64,000 nucleotides of DNA from Sophora flavescens (Eukaryota > Streptophyta > Magnoliopsida > Fabales > Fabaceae): assembly GCA_030762895.1 (NCBI GenBank), contig CM061069.1, positions 83,971,048-84,035,047 on the forward strand, read 5' to 3'. Under the pieces are notes generated by a model. It saw only the letters and a list, made by a program, of their open reading frames with translations. It had not been told where the DNA came from and searched no databases. A program made the translations under genes and the position numbers. Of the stretch, positions 44,532 through 56,846 are shown one piece after another (the stretch's first letter is position 1; the number at the start of each line of letters is the position of its first letter).

Positions 44532-44720
44532 AAAGTTTTAAGAGCGCGTGCGGTTTGAAAAATTTGAGAAAGAGTAATAGTTCAGACCTTTTATTATAGC
44601 TCTTTTAGGTGGACAATACCTTTAATAGCGTTTTATGTAGAAAACCCTATTAAAATGTATATACATTTAACAACGCCTATCTAGAAAACACTGTCATAAC
44701 TTGCTAGCACAATTTTTGAC
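43341..44720. mobile_element. CACTA-like non-autonomous derivative (ends incomplete)
   Basis: Subterminal-type short repeats built on GATAGCG/CGCTATC cluster at the left (about 43370-43590), and TAATAGCG/ACGCC forms at the right (about 44610-44700), around a non-coding centre. This layout is usual for deleted CACTA elements. The solo LTR at 39097-43335 appears to have landed near its left end. No CACTA terminus was seen, so the call is tentative. Confidence 0.4.
44490..44530. repeat. (GA)n microsatellite
   Basis: About twenty uninterrupted GA repeats. Confidence 0.95.
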
Positions 44721-45003
44721 GGGAATGATACCAAGCAACAGAGCACAACTGCATGTGATTTCTTGATCTCTTCATCTTCTCCGCTAACATTGTAACTTCT
44801 CATTATGGTTTCTCTTTGAAAACGCATGACTTCACATCTCTTCCATTAACTGCATCATCTGTTCATGTGTATAAAAAGAACCATTCCATATTCTGAAACC
44901 ATCCCACACTCTAAAACTTTTCACTCTCCTAGTAACCTTTCACTCACATGGTAACCTTTCACTCTCTGAAATCCAAATGACTCCCAAATGACATCCCATT
45001 ACA

Positions 45004-45608
45004 ATGGGGGTAATAAATCTTGAAGAGCTTAAACAGGATGGATATGACGCAACTTCAGAGATTGCTTTTCAAGGATGGACTGAGTACTTCAACCTTCATA
45101 GGAAAATCCCTACTGTAGAAATCAGGGAATTCTGGTCAAATGCTGATATTAATGATGACAGATCCATCATCGGGTACATAAGTGGTGGTGTACCAGTGAC
45201 CATCACACAAGCTCTTGTTGCTGAATTAACGGGAGCTCCAAACAAGATTTGGAGATTTTCAGAAGTCCGGACTAGATATTGGAAAACCCTAGCCTTTCAC
45301 TAAAGAAGGTATATCAGAAACTGTTTAGGGACAACGCTGGTCAGAAGAAGAATGAGACCTCTCGACTGACCAACAAGGCTAAGTTCTTACTGGAGTGTTG
45401 CTGCCATTTTCATCCCCCCACAGATAGTGAAAGCCGACACTCCTCCACTCTATCAAAGTTTGAAACAACTATGGTCTATCACCTCCTCACCTACTCCAAA
45501 ATCAACCTTCCATTCCTCATCATGGAATATCTGAAATACCTTCTTCGCAGGAATAATGGAAGCATTGTAACACCCTTCTTGGGTGCTACATTGTCCGTAA
45601 CGTTTTAA
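45004..45608 (+). pseudogene. envelope-like/plant transposon (PTIP-type) protein, interrupted
   Basis: Two overlapping frames (45004-45303, then 45279-45565) read 'YFNLHRKIPTVEIREFW', 'GGVPVTITQALVAELTGAP' and 'KAKFLLECCCHFHPP'. This resembles the 'envelope-like'/putative plant transposon protein frames found downstream of pol in SIRE-type and some gypsy elements. A frameshift lies near 45290. At 45565 a solo LTR interrupts it, and the frame resumes at 51009 ('IPYGMFFIKLFSHNKA'). A TATA-like TATAAAAA at about 44871 lies upstream. Confidence 0.65.
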
Positions 45609-46687
45609 GACCGAAAATTGGGTAATTTAAAATTCGTTGTAATATAATGGGGAAATTTTTCACTTTCGCAAGACATAAATGTAAATATCTAGAAATAGGT
45701 AATGTGTAATAAAACATTTCTTAATGCATTTTAGGTCATAGGTTCAAAAATAGACTTACATAAAAAACCCAACCCGACTTGTCGAACAAAACATATACAC
45801 ACCAACATAAAAATATGGAGACACAACTCCTAAAAACATAAGGTACTTGGAGACACAACTCCATAAAAACTAATCACACACATACATCCTACGCTGGCCC
45901 AACTATACATAAAAGTCAATCTTTTCTCATACATTACGAGAAAGACAAACTAACTGACGAAATCTATTGGAAACTCTATTTGAGACCAATACCGACGTCA
46001 CCACCAAAGTCACTACTAGAGCCACTACAAGTAACTCTTGTACTAGGCCCTTTCCCCTTCCAAGGGAAAAGTCATAGCCTACTAACCATCGACAGTCATG
46101 CCTATCAGAAGAAAATGAAGATCAGGCACGACACACAGACACCCTTGTCTTGAACCATTCGAAAGCTGGAAGTGACATCCTCTAGAGACTTCCCCATGTC
46201 GTCCTCATGCTCGAACCTTAACACCTCTGGTAGGTCAGTCGAGCGACATCTCGGGATCCCATCCTTCTTAGAAGAATACTAAATACGCATAGCAAAATCG
46301 AACACAACAATATCCAACAAAGGAGGTGAGATTCCCAACATCACACAACATATGACAGATATGAAAACAACACGACACAACACGGCACATATGCATATAC
46401 ATACTCTTACTAACATATCTCATGTTATCTTCTAATTGTAGATCAACAATTCAATCAATATACCAACAACATACAGTATATACATATCATCAAAAGCATA
46501 CAACATCAAATCATTACAGGGCACGGCTTATACACAAACATGACCCAGTGAAACTGCATAGTCCCACACCAACACAGCCTCACAAGAACTGAGATATGAC
46601 TGATTAAACTGCATAGTCTCATACCTACACAGCCTCAAGGAAGATCTGACTCAACTCCGAAGTTAAGAGAATATTCGGAAGAAGTGG

Positions 46688-47168
46688 TTAGAACACACGT
46701 TTCTCAACTGCCAACATTAGGCATGCTTGTGCATCAATAATAATAACCCTATTGATTGTGAAACGCCATCGATAATCAAGATTGTACAACAGCAAGTAGA
46801 AGATGTCGGTGTTTTGCACAGGACTCCACGACCCATCACCCTGAATGGCCATCCGTGGTAATCCCAACCCCGACATTCCCAAAATCATTGAAGAATCTTC
46901 ACCCTACAATCCACATGCGCACAGAACATGTAGGCCCACTTCCTAAGCACAAAGGCCTTACTGACAATATTCTTTGGATCAAGCCGATCACGGCATGTGC
47001 GTTCGTATTTATCCACCGGATAAATTTTGGGATTCCTTTGACGGAATCAATAGCCATTCTAGAGGCAATATAGTACCAACCCGTGAATCTTTGCACAAGT
47101 TTAGGATCCCCTTGTTGGTCTATCCATGTTTCAACATTTAATGCACTATGGAGATGGTCATTCCCCAA
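46688..47168 (-). other. unrecognised coding-like segment inside the solo LTR
   Basis: Two minus-strand frames, 47168-46899 and 46888-46688, are denser in sense-like codons than the surrounding AT-rich LTR ('ALNVETWIDQQGDPKLVQRF', 'WYYIASRMAIDSVKGIPKF'). They would join by one frameshift. I do not recognise a domain. It could be a captured host gene fragment or chance. Confidence 0.3.
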
Positions 47169-49471
47169 TCCATTATATTTCTTCTGGTTTTTCCTGAACG
47201 AGATTACTTACTCGACAAGTAATCTTAGAATACTCTTGGTTATTAAGTATTATGGATCCTTGGATGATAAAATCATCTAGGGAATGAAGACATAGTCTTG
47301 CTCCACTATATCTAATACTTTAAACATTCCATTTCTTTTAATCGCTAAGTCCTACTTCTCGACTTAGGTTTTGGAATACACGTTTACTTTGATTTTAAAA
47401 TCCTTTTGATGGTAAATCCAAATGTTTAAATCCTTTCTTTTGTCAACACATCTCATTAAATACCTTGGTCTTATGGCCTCAAGTACCTCAGCATTAAGGG
47501 TTTGAAATCAAAATAAGAAAAGAGTTCTAAAGGCTTAACTTCCTTTTTCATCACTCTTAAAACTCCAAATGATAGAACTCTTATGGCCCAACAACTGTCA
47601 ACTAATTGAATGTCACGTGGAAACTTTACAAAAGTCCCTCATTTAAGTGAAATCATTCAACGCCTAAACTATGGTTCCATCTTTCATTCATTTGGGTTTT
47701 GAAATCCGTTTTGAAAACCTTTAGAGCCATCATATAAAGTTAATACGTAAAGTTCATTATAAGGATTGTTCTTATCAAAATCATTTTGATTTAACTGATT
47801 TATGACTTAAACAAAGTCATTTAATTAGTGAGCTAAGTATAGAAAATGTTTCTCGTTCAAGTTATAACTCAAACCCGAATTAAAATAGACATCCTTTTTG
47901 GATGGTTTTGTTTTATAAAAGTTTACGCGATTCGATTTCGAAATACGATTTCAACTTAACAATTACCTTGATTGAAAATCAAAACATTCTAAGTGAGGAT
48001 TCTAAGGAAATCGTACCTATGCCTCACTTAGATTAGGCTTTTAATTAAATCTTTACTTGTAGTAATTGCATAATTTCATATCTCAAGAACTTGTTCTTTT
48101 CCTTTCTTCATTGTCATTGTTCATATCCCCACTTAAGTGTTGTGAAATCCACTTAAAACTCGGGGATTAGAGTGGGGGATTGGAGTTAAACTCCCTTTTG
48201 TTCCATATGTGGCCGAAACTTGACCACGATTCACGAGAAGCTTTCACTTCTCCAAAAACACTCATAGCCATAACCATACCTCAACATAGCATATAACTAC
48301 TCAAAAAGTCATGCTATAACCATATTGACAATTCAAACCAATTAATCAATCCAAGGCATATAACTAATCAATCAAACAAAGCATGTTCATGAGCATATAA
48401 TCCTATTAATTCCAAAGTACTAATCACACCACAACCAATATTACAATCATGTCCTCATAGAGGACCAAACCAAACAAAATGGATAACCCTAGGTTTAGGG
48501 TCTCCAACCACAAACAAATATAAGCCCTCTTAACACCCACCAATATGGTGTGAGGTGGTTCACTCCCCCCTTACCTCTTGTAGCTCCCTTAAGCATGTTG
48601 CTCTTCTTTGCTCCACAAAGCCACAAAGCCAACTCCAACACCAACCTTCATCAACAACAACTTAACTAGTTAAAACAAACAAAAGCCAAGGCTAAAACTT
48701 TAGCTATAGCTCACGACCTCTTTAGGTTTATAGGACTAGGATGATTTGTTTTGAAAACCTTTTGGTAGACATAAAGACAAAGGTGTTTCCATGGAAGAAA
48801 AATTGTTCAAAGTCCAAAAACAACATCATGCAAATTCCTATGAATTAATACATGATTTCTCGAAATCATGTAATTTGAAATAAATTACATATTCATGAAG
48901 CTAATGAAGCATAAAATAAAGTTACTAACTAGGGTCAAAATAAATTACCCCTTTGTTGATGAGAAGGTGATGAACAAAGTGTAGGCTAGAAAAACCCATT
49001 TCACAAACAAGCTTCAAATGGATTTTTGTGTGAAATAGAAATTGTCTAGATGAGGTAGGTGATCACGAATATGGTCTTAGAATTTCTAACAAGCAAAAGG
49101 GTGAGGAGATTAGGGTGATGGCCGAATTTGAGTATAAGAACAAGGAAATGATTTTTGGTGTTTTCATGAAATAATGCTAAGAAAGAAAGATACAAATGAA
49201 AGGGTGAAGAATGGAGGAAGAAATGATGAAATGATCAAGAACTTTCAAGAGCCACTTTGAGTTCTAAGAGAACTTAGGAGCTTTTTGTGCACAAAATGAA
49301 TAAGAATGTGATTAGGGGACTAAACAAAGGGGGCTGCACGAAATTGGAGAGATATTTTGGGGTCCAAAATATCTTGGGACACATTGGGAATTTGTTGGAT
49401 AAGTTAAGGATAATTTGGACAATTCACATGGATTTCTAGATATTTTACTCAAAATATCTGGATATTCGGTT

Positions 49472-50527
49472 TAAGTTTAGGGTTTAGGCAAAGGTGTGGT
49501 TAAAGGAAATGGAAATCATAGTAGAATCTGACTCTAAAAATGCCTTGGCTTGGATTAATAGGAGAGAAGAATGCCTTTGGAACTTAAGATTTTACTGTAA
49601 CAAATTGATTAATATTTTGCAGGTGATGAAAAAAGTCACTTTTATTCACAATAATAGAGAAGCTAACCATTTTACAGATTCTCTAGCAAAGGCAGGGGCT
49701 GACATGGATGGAAGGTGGCTGGTATGGACTTAGATGGAAAATCATGCAGAAACAGGAGCCTAAAAAGGGCGTGCAGTCATCCTCAAAGGAGTCGATGTCC
49801 ATGACTTTGAACTAGGGTGTGAAATTAATGTAGATGCCCTCAGGTTGCTGCAGCAAAAGGGAGGAAGTTATTGGATCTCATAATGGTTTTTTTTTGTAGT
49901 CTTTTGTCTACATTTATGCCTGTATAATGTGTTCTGTCAATGGTTAAAATATAGGAGGTGGAAAGCCTAGGATGTTGAGATAGTGGAAATGAGCTGATAA
50001 CATGGTCTACTGATTATGCTGCAGTCTTGTTCTTGATAATCTTTTAACTGTTTAACTGGCTCAAATACATGGATGGCAGGGTGATATAGCTATGTTGGTT
50101 TGCCTTGTGCAGCAGGTGTGAGGGGTCTTAAAGCTTGCTACAGCACTGCTCTCAAGTGGATTAACAAGAAGTGGAAGCCTGGACTGATCTATTGCTAACA
50201 AAGGGATTGAAGATGATGATTTCTCGTGTTTTGTTATATTCTTTGGATTTAAATCATTTAATAGAAGATTTAGTTTCAGGCTGTATTGTCTATGTTTCCT
50301 GTTTTTTCTGGTTTGTTTTGCTAAAGGTGTAGCTACTTTATGATAGAGGTGGCTACTAGCCACATTATGGGTGAATTGTAAATCTGAACATGTGTATTTT
50401 TTTAGTCTAGCTTTCTAGCAGATGATAGAGTTTGGCTCTGCAACCCTTCCTAAAAGGTGGGTAGAGTTCTTCACAGTGATATTGTTGCTAGATATTATTT
50501 AATGGATATGTCAATTATCGAAAAAAA
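49472..50527 (+). mobile_element. 5'-truncated LINE with RNase H
   Basis: The frame 49494-49733 encodes an RNase H-like domain of plant L1 elements ('IIVESDSKNALAWIN', 'HNNREANHFTDSLAKAG'). It is followed by about 780 bp of 3' UTR and an A-run at 50520-50528. The flanks ATCTGGATATTCGGTT (49456-49471) and ATCTAGATATTTGGTT (50528-50543) form a 16-bp duplication with two transitions. Confidence 0.82.
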
Positions 50528-51013
50528 ATCTAGATATTTGGTTGGATGGCCATGATGACTCACTAGATGACCCACTAGGGTGAGTTGTCCAAGTTGAGTC
50601 ATCACTCCTATCCTCTGGCACACCTATGCAGATCCGTTTCCAGCTCCGTTGTTTTACCCGATTAGGGTTTTCGATTGTTTTTCATCAAGATTCGCCAGAA
50701 TAAAATATAATATTTTATTTTTGAGTGAAAATTCTAGAAATAGACTTTATCACTAAAATAATGATAAAATCTAAAGGTTTTCAGTTTTGGGTCAAATTAG
50801 GGTTTTTTCTGACCGGTACAAAATTATATTGTTAGCGAAAACGCAGATCAGTTTCCGTCTGAGTTTTAAACCCAAAATTTCACCGTAACTTCCCACGATA
50901 TGATAGGTTCCAACTATGATTTTATTTTTCTCAAAATCATTTTAAGGATCCCCGATAATAATATAAAATATAATTACCGGTCAAGAGACGAGAAAACGGG
51001 TTGTTACAAGCAT

Positions 51014-51575
51014 CCCCTATGGAATGTTCTTTATTAAGTTATTCTCACATAATAAAGCCTATTGACATGAAGCAACCTCACAGTGGCCCAATTCCCTCGA
51101 CACTGCCTTCCTTAGGGGCAGGGATATTCAATCGGATCCTCTCATGATAGATTCTTCTTCAAAATCTATGTATCCAGAGCCTGCCTCACCATTGTCTCCA
51201 TTTGAATCTGACATGGAGGAGATCCAATAAAAAAAGAAGAGGTGAGTTTAGAGAGGCCTACCCCATGCACCAGCTTTCTTATCAGGCCGGAGCAAAAATT
51301 GGAATATCATAGCCTTCATAGGGGAAAAGAGGAGAAGATGGGAGTGAGGGCTATTTTTGTGTAAGCTTATTTTTATTAATTATTATTAATGAAATAACTA
51401 TATTTTGAATGCATTTTTTGTTGTTCTGTATATATATGCTATCCTGATCACTATCTAATTAACTTTAACTCTCAATATTTACAAGTAATGTAACATTGAA
51501 TACATTGACAAACTTAAAAGTTATAAAAAGTATATGACTAACTTAGAAATTTTAAGTTTAGTAAGAAAACTTGGC
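51014..51575 (+). other. remainder of the envelope-like frame and AT-rich spacer
   Basis: Bases 51014-51240 continue the interrupted envelope-like frame, with stops ('PASPLSPFESDMEEIQ' is readable). No gene is seen beyond about 51250. Confidence 0.5.
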
Positions 51576-51958
51576 TAAATTACTATTTTGATCCCTTATT
51601 TGTTTTAAAATATTCAATTTAGTACCTCAATTTTTAAAATGTTCAAATTGGTCCCATATTTGTTTTAAAATATTCAATTTGGTCCCTCAATTGTCAAATG
51701 TTAAGCAAAAAGGTCATTTCCGTTAAGTTTCACCGTTAAGTTGAATAAATTAAAACAAATAAGTGATCAAATTGAATAAATTAAAACAAATGAGGGACCA
51801 AATTGAATAAAATTTTGGAACTAAGTTGAATAAATTACAACAAATGAGGGATCAAGTTGAATAAATTAAAACAAAAGAGGGACCGATTGGAACATTTTAA
51901 AAATTGAGGGACCAAATTGAATATTTTAAAACAAATAAGGGATCAAAATATTAATTTA
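51576..51958. mobile_element. MITE with long terminal inverted repeats
   Basis: The left end TAAATTACTATTTTGATCCC is the near-complement of the right end GGGATCAAAATATTAATTTA, and the repeats continue for about 45 bp or more. The middle repeats the phrase GAGGGACCAAATTGAATA several times. The element is 383 bp and non-coding. No target duplication was seen. Confidence 0.8.
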
Positions 51959-52561
51959 TCAAAAAAAAAAGGTAGAAATTTTAAGTAAAAAGTTAAAATT
52001 ATTTATCATTAAGCTATAATAGAAAATGCAAGAACCAAATAAAAGTAACAAAATTAAATGACAAAATTAAAAGTGATTTAAAATTTGAAGTTGAAATGAA
52101 CAGATATAAAACACTAGAAGGGGGGTTGAATTGTGTTTTAAATACTTTTTGTAAAACATTGCTATCTAAACTATAAGACATAAGGATGTGTCTGATATTA
52201 AGAGGAGATTCACTTTCCAACCCAGTTAGCACAGTTAAAGTAAAGCAAACTGAACAGATTAAGCTAAAGAAAGGAGACACGGAGATTTATACTGGTTCAC
52301 CCCAAACCTTGGACTATGTCCAGTCCTTGGTTTCACCAAGTATTTACACTATAACTAATCAGGTTATAGAAGGTATTGTTTGCACACCTAGCCGCCATAG
52401 ACTCAACTAACAAGTATTGTTTGCATACCTAGCCTCTTCAGGCTCAAACGAGTATTCTTTCAGCAAGCCTCTTCAGGCTCTACCGAGGGTTAAACTTTAA
52501 ATGAAGCAGCAGCTTTACAGATTACAGCTTTGCAGATCTACCAAGTAACACTCACAGATGG

Positions 52562-52714
52562 TGTAACATCCTAAAATTCCAACATAATTTTAATATAGTC
52601 TTTTTGATAAAAAGATTATGTTATTATAAAGTTTAATGTAAAAAAAATTAGTAGTACAAAAATTAATTGGAATTGTTTAATAAGGTATAAAAGAATATAA
52701 AATTGAATAAACAA

Positions 52715-52759
<45 letters not shown>

Positions 52760-54420
52760 GTGAAGGTGGGTCCAACAATGTTGGCTTTTCCAAATTCTTA
52801 TGAAGTGAAGAGTTAACCCCGCAATAATAAATAGGATGAAGAGATTATTAGGTGTTTAAAACAAACAGATAAAAAAAAATCTAAAGCCCACTAATGTGAT
52901 AAGCATCACGTCAGGGCTTAATTGGAGAGAAGGATTCTTTTAAAAAGAGTCCATAACCTTGTTTCTAGTAAAAGGGAGGGTGCAGCGCCGTTAGGAAAAA
53001 TATATATGTAGTGAGAGGGCTTATTATGGGGTGCTGTTTGCGGTGCGAAGTATGGAACAACATAGATCAAAGAACGCCATTGAAGAGAACAATGATTCTT
53101 GGTGTAAAGGGTTCGAATAGGAAATTAAATAATAATTATTTGGGGTTTTATTCTTAAAATTAAATTGATGTTTTATTGATAATTAATTATTATGAGATTG
53201 AATATTTATATATAGGGTGATATGATTATTATTATTTGGTATGTCTTTTTGTGATATGTGATGCCTTAATGTTGTTTTGATATGAACTTGATGAATAATA
53301 ATGCATGTGACATGATGTTATGTATTGAGGTTATTTTGGAATGCCTATGAGTTACTTTGACATGAGTTATATAATTGATATTGATGCATGATGACATATG
53401 TCATGTCTCATGGTCATGACATATGCCTAAAATATGATTTGGATTTTTATTTGTGATTGTTTAGATACCTCCTTGTTAGAGGAGAAGACGGATACCTCCT
53501 TCTGGGAAAGGGAAGACCCTTTATAGATACCTCATTCTGAGAAGGGGATGATAGATACCTCATCGTTAGAGGGGAAGACAGATACCTCTTCATTAAGGGG
53601 AAGACAGATACCTCATCGTTAGAGGGGAAGATAGATACCTCCTTTTGGGAAGGGGAGGACCCATTCTAGATACCTCCTTTTAGGAAGGGGAAGGCAGTGG
53701 GACGTCATTGCATTTGTCATGAGCTCATAGACTTAAAATTAGATAATTAAATAAAAGAGACTTGGATGATAAGTTGAGATTATTTGGACACAAGAGATGT
53801 CCTTTGTATGATTTTATTTATGTTATGTGCTATGTTAGTGATGTGTTACTTATATTTGATGATGTTATGACTTCTGAATGAATTTTGTGAGTTTGGATTA
53901 ATATTCCTTAATTTATATAAAATATATAGAGGTATATTATTTTGAAAATTAGCGGATACCATGGTTGTTTTTCCGGTTGCGGCGCCGGCTGAAAGAAACA
54001 TCTTTTTGAAAATCCTTTTTGAACTGTGTTTGCTTACTGGGATTATAAGTCTCATTAGTGGTCTTTTTGAGTTTACAGGTGATGACATAGATGGTACAAC
54101 GACTTGAGAAAGTCTCAAAGTTATTAGTTCTAATTTATTTTTATTTATTTCTTTTGGTTTATCAGACGCCCGTGTTTTAAGGCAAAAACAATTGTAAAAG
54201 AGTTATGTGGTTTTTATTAATTAATATTCATGAGGCTTTATTTTATTCGAATATAATAGTTTATTTAGCACTATTACTTTATTTAATTATTTTGAATATA
54301 CGAGATACCTTTAGGCAAATTTATTGTGAAAATTTTTATGATTCGATTATTTAATTAAAATATTTTAAAGGTTTTTATAGAAAATTAATTTGGGCTACTA
54401 ATGTAACGAAGGGCCTTACA
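52562..54420 (+). mobile_element. solo LTR (gypsy, chromovirus-like) nested in the SIRE-like LTR
   Basis: The 1859-bp segment runs from TGTAACATCC to GGGCCTTACA, related in style to the LTR at 56847-59214. Its flanks are GATGG (left) and GAGTG (right), only partly matching. It contains an (AAT)n microsatellite (52715-52758) and a minisatellite (53464-53693). Confidence 0.7.
53464..53693. repeat. minisatellite of GATACCTC units
   Basis: About eight imperfect copies of a unit of roughly 25-40 bp start GATACCTCnTT and continue with AGAGGGGAAGA or GGGAAGGGGAGGA. They alternate between two subtypes. Confidence 0.85.
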
Positions 54421-55212
54421 GAGTGAATAAGTATTTAAGATGGATGAGATCGCAATAAAGACTTCTCAATAAATACAAATGACTTGAGCAGAGAAGTTTT
54501 CTATGAAGAACTTAAGAGAGCTTTGAATGCTTGAGAAAATTGAATGCGTGAGTTAATGTATTTAGGTGTGTGTATTCAATAGTCTTCAAAGTCTTCTATT
54601 TATACTCAAGAGAGATAAGTCTGTTGAGGAGAGTTCTTCAGCTGAGTATTCTTTTGTTCTTCATTCATAAATGCCAAAGAGTCGTTCTGGTCTTGCATTT
54701 AATGTTTATGATCGTTGGTGAGCTTCAAGACAAGTTGAACGTATAGGTTGACATAGCTTTATTATAGTGCAGTTTGATACAGAGTAGTGTTTGTTGCTTT
54801 TCAGACTTGGGGGTATCGCGACTTTCCTTATTTGTGCTAAGCGGGTCGGCGACCAAGTAAAGATTACTTTGTCTTTTGCAACAAAAAGATTCTTCAGGTG
54901 CGGTATGGTGCTTTGAGCTTTCTGATATCGAATTTCTTTAATCGAAATAATCAGGGAATATTCTTTGTGTTTGAATATTGTTGAAGCGACGGACATTCAG
55001 TCGCTTAAGCAGAATTTGATAGAGACTGAGTCAATGTTCAGACGCATCATACCACAAATGCATCATTTAGACTTTGTTTCTCTGTCATGAGACTCTTGTA
55101 TACTGATCTGCACACTTAATACACATATTAGAAGATTTCATAGGGTTCACTTAAAATCATTCTTTGTTTGGATTCATCAAAATCAGAGATGTCAAAAGAT
55201 GTAGTCTTAACA

Positions 55213-56466
55213 ATTTCACTCTTTTTGATGATGACAAACATTATCTTATGATTTTAATGAATTAAGGATAAAAGCATATTTAAGCACAGTGAATCATATG
55301 AAGTTGTTTAAACGTATGACTATATTCAGGCTCCCCTTGAACTAATACTTTCATAAATAGTTCAGATGCATGATTTAAGGTAGCGTCTTATCTTTAGAGT
55401 TTCATTATTTAGTTATTTAGTTCAGATATACGAATATATTCTCCCCCTTTGTCATCAGCAAAAAGATAAAGCATCAGAAAATAAGTCAATCGAAAAAGAA
55501 GTTTATGGATTTATCCATCATTGACAATTACATTGCTGACAAAGGAAACGACAACTAAAGTTGTTGTTTTTCAACAATCTTGGTGAGAAGAGCCACAACA
55601 GTTTGCATAGTCTCACGAAGACCGCTGATTTATGCACGAGCTACTGGATCCATTCCAATAATAGTGGATGCCGGTGCAGCAAGATCATTAGGTGAAGATG
55701 AAGAGGAGGGGCCAGGGTCAGAAGAAGTGGCAGTCGTGGGTGGTTCATATGGAACAATTTCCCAGAGGAGAAAATGAAAGTGAGATAAAAAAAATGGGGA
55801 ACAGAGAAAGAGTTAGCGGAAAGACTGAGTGCAACGAACCAAAGGTTTGCAAATAGGAAATTTTAAAAGAGGGGATTTCTAGATTAGATAAAGAAATGAA
55901 AAGAGGGGAAAGATAATTGAAAAAACAAGTCAAATTTTCATCAGCGATTGGTAAATCAAAAGAGTAAACTGAAAAGGGTTTTCATAAAAAGGCAAAGGTA
56001 AAATGAAAAGAAAAGGAGTAAATATCAGAGTTGGTTGGAAGGGGTAGAGTTACCTTGATTCTGCCGTGTCTTCATCTGGATATCCATTCCAGGGAATCTG
56101 GTAAGAACTGAGTCGGACACTATCTGTTGGTGTCTTGAGTTTGTCTAACAGAGATAGGCCACAATGATGAGCTGGGTATTGATGAACATGAGGCTCAGGG
56201 TGACTGTTGAACGAAGTAGACCATCTAGGAAACTTCAGTTTCTTATGCTTCCATTCCAGCCAAACAAAAGGCTTCTTGGATTTTGGATTCAACTTGGCCT
56301 TTGGACAGACCGAACCTTTGTTAGGACAAATCTTCAATACTGTACTGGCTTCATGCAAGAGTAGGATTGGGTCTGTGTTTCCAAGAGGCTTGATTCAGCC
56401 TTACTGCAGCCTGCTCAACAACAAGATTGCTGATTGCTTTTAGATCATCCGGGCTAAGAAGGTCAG
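55213..56466 (-). mobile_element. 3' internal region of SIRE-like element with envelope-like remnant
   Basis: A second polypurine tract, AAAGGGGGAGAA on the minus strand, lies at about 55441-55452. Further in, 55760-55558 (minus) reads 'IVPYEPPTTATSSDPGPSSS' and 'GLRETMQTVVALLTKIVEKQ', ending in a stop. This is the C-terminus of the same envelope-like frame type as at 45004. The stretch 56050-56460 has a 102-codon minus frame that I do not recognise. Confidence 0.55.
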
Positions 56467-56573
56467 TGCAACACCCCATTGGGCATTACCTTGTAAACAT
56501 GTACGGAAAATAAATTAAAAGAAATTTTGCTGTTTACTTTCGGAAAATTAATTTACTGTAAGTCAGAAAAGCT
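56467..56573 (-). repeat. inverted LTR tip fragment
   Basis: The 107 bp match, in complement, the last ~110 bp of the LTR that ends at 59214 (both contain GGGCATTACnTT and AAACATGTnCGGAAA). It is cut off abruptly at 56573. It is a truncated LTR of the same family in the opposite direction, 274 bp from the full LTR. Confidence 0.75.
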
Positions 56574-56846
56574 ATAAGATGAAGCTGAGACGACCTGGAA
56601 GGATTCCTAATTCCGATGAAGATGATGAGAATAAGAAATCTTCAGGAGAATCTGAAGAGGAAACTGATGAGTCTGATGACTCATAAGCAACAGAAGTGTC
56701 TGTACTTTTGGACCCCAAGGTCAGATCAAAACTTCAAGTAAAGAGGAAGTTGGTCATCTCAGAAGTATCTGATGATGATGACCAACCTATTTCCAAGGTT
56801 TTGAGGAAAGAAATGGTTCAAAAACCTGTTGCTGCCCCTCGAAAGG
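56574..56846 (+). pseudogene. acidic/Ser-rich envelope-like fragment
   Basis: A plus-strand frame with one stop reads 'LRRPGRIPNSDEDDENKKSS' and 'VRSKLQVKRKLVISEVSDDD', and is then interrupted by the LTR at 56847. Its composition resembles linkers in legume envelope-like retroelement proteins, but no domain is visible. Confidence 0.35.

Larger units (their letters stand above)
45566..51008 (-). mobile_element. very long solo LTR (chromovirus/Tekay-like) with nested LINE
   Basis: The 5443-bp segment is bordered by a perfect 5-bp duplication AGCAT at 45561-45565 and 51009-51013. The termini are TGTAACACCC and GGGTTGTTACA, an inverted pair. Removing it restores the envelope-like reading frame across the site, which confirms the borders. 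A nested LINE accounts for about 1.06 kb. The rest has no pol domains, so it is read as a ~4.4-kb solo LTR; an internally deleted element cannot be excluded. Confidence 0.8.
52097..55212 (-). mobile_element. SIRE/Maximus-like copia 3' LTR, split by a solo LTR
   Basis: In minus orientation the LTR starts TGTTAAGACTACATCTTTTG at 55212, right after a degenerate polypurine tract. It ends with ...CCCCCCTTCTAGTGTTTTAT... near 52097. These phrases are characteristic of legume SIRE-type LTRs as I recall them. Without the nested 52562-54420 insertion the LTR would be about 1.26 kb, which fits. The exact left border is uncertain by a few bases. Confidence 0.68.

Noticed and set aside
56050..56358. 102-codon minus frame as a gene
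   Set aside because: No domain is recognisable, it lies inside retroelement debris, and the overlapping plus frames are equally open.
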